From assembly GCF_006438875.1 (NCBI RefSeq), contig NZ_RCZH01000004.1:62001-126000 (forward strand): 64,000 bases of DNA, in the 5' to 3' direction. Shown piece after piece: positions 62,301 through 64,000 of this stretch. The DNA is from Flavobacterium pectinovorum. Its GTDB lineage: Bacteria > Bacteroidota > Bacteroidia > Flavobacteriales > Flavobacteriaceae. Within the stretch, counting starts at the first letter, position 1; each line of letters starts with the position of its first letter. Both the position numbers and the translations under genes were made by a program. The notes beneath the pieces were generated by a model that was not told the origin of the DNA, ran no database searches, and saw only the letters and a program-made list of their open reading frames with translations.

Positions 62301-63808
62301 ATGAAAAAGGAAACGCCTTATTTGCATCCGGAAAATGGTTTGAATATACCGGTATAAAACCTGCTGGCGAAGCCGAATGGAAAGCCATGATTCATCCCGA
62401 TGATTATGATGAAAATGCCAGAATATGGAGTCATAGTTTAGAAACAGGCGAAGCCTACAGATGTGATGTTCGCGTGAGACGAAAAGACGGATATTACAGG
62501 TGGCATGCCGTAATTGGCGAACCGGTTTATAATAAAGATAATAAAATTATAAAATGGGTTGGTGCCTTTACAGATATTCATACGGAGAAAGCATTTACGC
62601 ACGAACTCGAACAGCAAGTAACGGTAAGAACCAAAGAATTGAGCCAGATAAATGAATCGCTTAGAAAAAGCGAAGAACGTTATCATTTGATGGTCGAAGA
62701 AGTTCAGGATTATGCCATTTTATACCTAAATCATGATGGTATAATTGAAAACTGGAATGTTGGTGCCGAGAAAATAAAAGGATATAAAGCAGACGAAATT
62801 ATCGGAAAGTACTTTTCTATTTTTTATACTAAAGAAGACCGAGAAAGCAATCTTCCGCAAAAGCTCCTGAACCTTGCGATCGAAAAAGGAAAAGCAACAC
62901 AAGAAGGCTGGCGCGTTCGAAAAGACGGAACCTATTTTTGGGCAAGCGTCGTAATTACGGCAATTCATAACAAGAAACATCAAGTTATTGGTTTCTCAAA
63001 AGTAACACATGATCTTACCGAGAAAAAGAGAGCCAGTGATAAACTAAAACAAAACGCATTAGAACTCGAACAAAAAAATACTGAACTGGAGCAAATGAAC
63101 AAAGAGCTTCAGTCTTTTGCTTATATCTCAAGTCATGATTTGCAGGAGCCATTAAGAAAAATACAGACTTTTGCCACGCAGATTATGGAGAAAGAATTGC
63201 AGAATTTATCTGATAATGGCAAAGATAAATTCATGCGAATGCAAAATGCTGCACAACGAATGCAAACTTTAATTAATGATTTGCTCTCGTATTCCAGAAC
63301 CAATATTCAGGAAAGAGTATTTGAAAAAACAGAAATCGCCAAAATTATTGATGAGGTAAAAGATGATTTAAAAGAAGAGCTGGAACAAAAAGATGCCACT
63401 ATAGAAATGGGAAAAACATGCAAAATTGATGTGATTCCTTTTCAGTTTAGACAACTGTTATACAATTTGATCAGTAATTCTCTTAAGTTTTCTAAACCGG
63501 AAACTCGTACTCTTATAAAAATAAACAGCGAGATAGTAAAAGGAGCAACTTTAGACAATGATAAACTAAACGATGAAACCAATTATTGCCATATTAGAAT
63601 TACGGATAACGGAATTGGTTTTGAGCAACAATACAGTTCCAAGATATTTGAAGTATTTCAGCGTCTGCACGGAAAACTCGAATATACCGGAACAGGAATT
63701 GGTCTGGCTATTGTCAAAAAAATAGTTGATAATCATAACGGATTTATCACCGCAACGGGCGAACAAAATATAGGAGCCACTTTTGATATTTACATTCCGG
63801 TGAAATAA
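59399..63808 (+). CDS. Multi-PAS sensor histidine kinase, 1,469 residues
   Basis: About nine PAS-type units occupy residues 1-1205. Eight inter-domain starts read ESEKRFR, ESEQKIR, EADKRFR, NEERLK or similar, showing serial duplication; two units (about 690-820 and 945-1075) are of the PAS_3 type with WELN/WETD and HPDD. A coiled coil (about 1205-1235) leads to the dimerisation domain with His1246 in SSHDLQEPLRK, as in phytochrome-like kinases. The ATPase follows (NLISNSLKFS, DNGIGF, GTGIGLAIV). No membrane helix is seen, so it is cytosolic. Ligands of the PAS units are unknown. It pairs with the receiver encoded upstream. Confidence 0.94.
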   Translation: MKPTNKEHYFLADGGEMGELLRSKDWSKTPIGNPETWPQSLCTIVAVMLNNPFGMYIAWGNDYTQLYNDAFRPILGATKHPEALGISSQETFAEIWDTIGPMFFEVMKGKAVSIPDFKVILNRNGFDEDCYFEFSYSPIKIENGTIGGVLVTVIETTEKKKATEALQESNSRFINNIMQAPVAMCVFRGKNHVVEIANAQMIQLWGTEYEKVINKPIFEALPEAQNQDLEILLDNVFKTGEKFVANERLVLLPRNGKVETTYINFVYQALRDTDGTISGVVAIAIEVTPQILVRSKVEESEQKIRQLVENAPFPIAVYVGKEMVVELANDSIIKIWGKGNDVIGKSFKDVLPELDNQLVFEQINTVLETGKSFHTKNTPLDLTVDGELYTYYFNYSLTPLYDVNGEVYAVMNTGVDLTDLNLAKKRIEESEQNLQSMVLQSPIGICVLDAKTLVSEIVNESFVEVAGKRYDEIAGKYYWDTFAEVKPYYEEALQKVADEGIPFFVNEVEMMLIRHGKEEKIYVTFVYAPLKNIEGEVKKIAIWVLDNTQQVIARQKIEEADKRFRNTVKQAPVGITILRGSNFVVETANEAYLKLVDREENDFVGKPLFDSLPEVEETVSSMLNSVLKTGIPYHGNEVPIPIKRYGKLSICYFDFLYHPLKEEDGKISGIIVTVTEVSEKVEVRKKIEQNEERLKIIVEASELGTWELNVKTREPLYSKRYLEIIGGYTENVELTHEQLLKHLHPDDMHIRNKAFKEALTSGYLNYEARMIWKDQSIHWMEGKGKLFYDNENNPEKLIGTIRDITDEKNHQQELEESEKRFRNLVMQSPVPKAILKGRDMKIEIANIALLKTIWKKEEDEVQDKNLFEIFPELEQQKYGQLLKKVYKTGEVHSESESLLYINGKDGKHQLYIDFEYAPLRESDNSISGIKMTLIDVTEKVEARKKIQESEKRFRSLTESIPQLIWETDEKGNALFASGKWFEYTGIKPAGEAEWKAMIHPDDYDENARIWSHSLETGEAYRCDVRVRRKDGYYRWHAVIGEPVYNKDNKIIKWVGAFTDIHTEKAFTHELEQQVTVRTKELSQINESLRKSEERYHLMVEEVQDYAILYLNHDGIIENWNVGAEKIKGYKADEIIGKYFSIFYTKEDRESNLPQKLLNLAIEKGKATQEGWRVRKDGTYFWASVVITAIHNKKHQVIGFSKVTHDLTEKKRASDKLKQNALELEQKNTELEQMNKELQSFAYISSHDLQEPLRKIQTFATQIMEKELQNLSDNGKDKFMRMQNAAQRMQTLINDLLSYSRTNIQERVFEKTEIAKIIDEVKDDLKEELEQKDATIEMGKTCKIDVIPFQFRQLLYNLISNSLKFSKPETRTLIKINSEIVKGATLDNDKLNDETNYCHIRITDNGIGFEQQYSSKIFEVFQRLHGKLEYTGTGIGLAIVKKIVDNHNGFITATGEQNIGATFDIYIPVK

Positions 63809-63830
63809 GCTGTAAAACAAAAATCCATAA

Positions 63831-63868
63831 AAAAACGGAAATAACTTTAAAAGTTATTTCCGTTTTTT
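63831..63868. terminator. Bidirectional terminator
   Basis: ACGGAAATAACTT (63835-63847) and AAGTTATTTCCGT (63851-63863) are exact complements flanked by A and T runs. It separates the PAS kinase from the convergent gene at the right edge. Confidence 0.92.
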
Positions 63869-63888
63869 ATTTTACTAATTCAATCTAA

Positions 63889-64000
63889 TTATCTCGTGTA
63901 AACAGTAATTACACCCGTAGTTTTGTCTTTTATCTTCAACTCCTTATTAGTAAGGTTCATGATATCGCTGGTAGTACTTAAATTACCTATTGTAAGTGTT
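63889..64000 (-). CDS. 3' end of an unidentified gene
   Basis: The minus strand has an open frame from the window edge to a TAA at 63889-63891, giving TLTIGNLSTTSDIMNLTNKE followed by LKIKDKTTGVITVYTR. It is the C-terminal 36 residues of a longer protein whose start lies beyond the window. The beta-like end of repeated polar words does not allow a family call. Confidence 0.5.
   Translation of the reverse strand, partial: TLTIGNLSTTSDIMNLTNKELKIKDKTTGVITVYTR

Overview
The window is AT-rich DNA from a member of the Flavobacteriia, most likely Flavobacterium. The signs are SusC/SusD and Oar-like TonB receptors, TANNTTTG-type -7 promoter boxes, weak ribosome binding sites with several TTG starts, SPASM/ATP-grasp peptide maturation genes of the Bacteroidetes type, and many palindromic intergenic repeats. 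No rRNA, tRNA or CRISPR array was recognised.

Layout. 1-7,430 is the right part of a phage tail/lysis region: a membrane protein, a holin, a small protein, two large fibre-like proteins (one with an SGNH esterase domain) and a beta-propeller protein. 7,802-10,068 encodes two lipoproteins, a HExxHxxGxxH metalloprotease and a propeller protein. 10,442-16,663 carries an AraC regulator with an NmrA-like oxidoreductase, a TetR-small protein-MFS efflux operon and a membrane glycosyltransferase flanked by inverted repeat elements. 17,071-24,200 is an accessory patchwork: a RhuM fragment, an XRE regulator, a grasp-with-spasm RiPP cluster (precursor, secreted protein, ATP-grasp ligase, a 55-residue protein, SPASM protein) and a decayed type I restriction locus (hsdM tail, small gene, yhcG nuclease, hsdS head). 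An Na+/H+ antiporter follows.

25,914-26,700 is a tandem array of 168-170 bp units. A 5,429 bp transposon (26,701-32,129) sits in it, with 62 bp perfect terminal inverted repeats, an 8 bp target duplication (TAAAAAAA) and an IS1595-type transposase. Its cargo includes a three-gene operon, HEPN protein - unknown protein - SecB-like protein, in the order of toxin-antitoxin-chaperone modules. It also carries a secreted protein, a strongly structured non-coding element and two small proteins sharing an N-terminus. This is the best candidate for an undescribed system.

32,273-46,839 is mostly chromosomal: an MscS channel, an OmpR-type two-component pair, an Oar-like receptor, a TetR regulon with three identical operators (regulator, thioesterase, DHA2 efflux pump), a GNAT enzyme and flavohemoglobin Hmp with a palindromic promoter site. 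47,538-58,483 has a metalloprotease-SusC-SusD locus bracketed by a LytS-like kinase and a LytTR regulator, with a putative GNAT/HTH toxin-antitoxin pair inserted beside it. The window ends with a receiver protein, a 1,469-residue multi-PAS kinase and the 3' end of a convergent gene.
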